A stretch of DNA of 64,000 nt from Candidatus Alistipes avicola (GTDB lineage Bacteria; Bacteroidota; Bacteroidia; Bacteroidales; Rikenellaceae), in contig DWYR01000013.1 in NCBI GenBank assembly GCA_019118565.1, positions 62,001 through 126,000 of the forward strand, written 5' to 3'. The notes under the pieces were generated by a model. That model made no database searches. It was not told the origin of the DNA and saw only the letters and a list, made by a program, of their open reading frames with translations. Positions 63,607 through 64,000 of this stretch are shown here, piece after piece (positions within the stretch are counted from its first letter, which is position 1; every line of letters starts with the position of its first letter). Made by a program: the position numbers and the translations under genes.

Positions 63607-64000
63607 TTAAAACGGCTCCTCTTCGGTCAAATCGACCGCTCCGGTTGCAATCGGACGTGTCGCGAACTCATCGGGAATTCCGCTCATCGAGCTCAATCCG
63701 GCATTCGAGTCACTCGCCACATCCTCGTACTGTCCCATCGACGAACGCGACCCGCCCGACTCCGGCAGCAGCGTCTCGTCCACATCGGCAAAACGCGCCT
63801 GATCCTTCAGGAAGCGCAGGTTCACGTCCGTAACGGCACCGTTACGGTGCTTGGCGATGATGATCTCGGCCATGCCCGCTGTCGGCATACCGTTCTCGTC
63901 CTGCGTAATGCCGTAATACTCGGGACGGTGGATAAAGGCCACGATATCGGCATCCTGCTCGATGGCACCCGACTCTCGCAGGTCGGAGAGCTGCGGGCGT
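63607..64000 (-). CDS. dnaB: replicative DNA helicase DnaB, C-terminal part (cut by window edge)
   Basis: The last 131 residues of DnaB are visible; the gene continues beyond 64000. The conserved '[20 protein letters not shown]' leads into '[10 protein letters not shown]', followed by '[20 protein letters not shown]'. After that, the protein has an extra tail of about 50 residues rich in Ser/Gly/Glu ending 'VDLTEEEPF'. The tail is longer than in E. coli DnaB. It is on the same strand as the division cluster, 82 bases before yifB. Confidence 0.93.
   Translation of the reverse strand, partial: RPQLSDLRESGAIEQDADIVAFIHRPEYYGITQDENGMPTAGMAEIIIAKHRNGAVTDVNLRFLKDQARFADVDETLLPESGGSRSSMGQYEDVASDSNAGLSSMSGIPDEFATRPIATGAVDLTEEEPF

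Noticed and set aside
62037..63833. 598-codon plus-strand frame opposite yifB and dnaB
   Set aside because: It is antisense to a Walker-motif gene and rich in His/Arg/Gln as shadows are.
1..64000. CRISPR arrays, tRNA or rRNA genes, insertion sequences
   Set aside because: I looked for regular short repeats, cloverleaf-like segments and transposase genes and found none.

Overview
The window looks like chromosomal DNA from a member of the Bacteroidota, most likely an Alistipes-like member of the Bacteroidales. That assignment is an inference. It rests on many Bacteroidota-type -7 promoter boxes (TAnnTTTG), the near absence of Shine-Dalgarno sequences, families largely confined to the phylum (DUF4954, DUF4270, DUF3098, GldE, TamL), and a GC content that by eye is in the upper 50s percent. 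I see no rRNA, tRNA, IS element, prophage or CRISPR array.

Region 1 (1-4064) is a WG-repeat gene cut by the window edge, followed by a compact unit of a DUF4954 beta-helix protein, a von Willebrand A protein and a pseudokinase/WG-repeat protein. Region 2 (4098-11164) is housekeeping: trxB, rnz, a SpoU RNA methyltransferase, pdxA, a small membrane protein, thrS and infC. infC appears to start at an AUA codon behind a strong Shine-Dalgarno. Region 3 (11195-14325) is an AT-rich islet: a C10 (streptopain-like) cysteine protease between two paralogous lipoproteins. Region 4 (14534-17506) is a LuxE / Stealth / GT2 cassette.

Region 5 (17524-24695) holds yebC, a VOC protein, a Sua5-type enzyme, a thioesterase, a DMT exporter, a cca-like gene with pdxJ, nadK and uppS. 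Region 6 (24704-31020) serves outer-membrane biogenesis: bamA, two skp-like genes and, convergent, tamL behind a nitroreductase gene. Region 7 (31906-39391) has dapF, a small charged protein, an alpha/beta hydrolase, a hemolysin-III protein, a long RSH (relA-type) enzyme, an FHS sugar transporter and a polyprenyl synthase.

Region 8 (39465-51958) runs forward: yfhO, ftsX, DUF3098, uppP, truB and queA, then a half-length GT5 protein, a DUF4270 protein, topA and a secreted C1 peptidase. Region 9 (52063-64000) is all on the minus strand. Read in transcription order it is dnaB, yifB, murG, murC, ftsQ, ftsA, ftsZ, gldE, a phosphopantetheinyl transferase and a MATE exporter, so it contains the distal half of a division/cell-wall cluster.

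The best candidates for something undescribed are the vWA / pseudokinase / WG / DUF4954 unit, the C10 protease with its lipoprotein pair, the LuxE-Stealth-GT2 cassette, the AUA start of infC, a coiled-coil insertion in FtsQ, and an RSH enzyme with a ruined hydrolase site.
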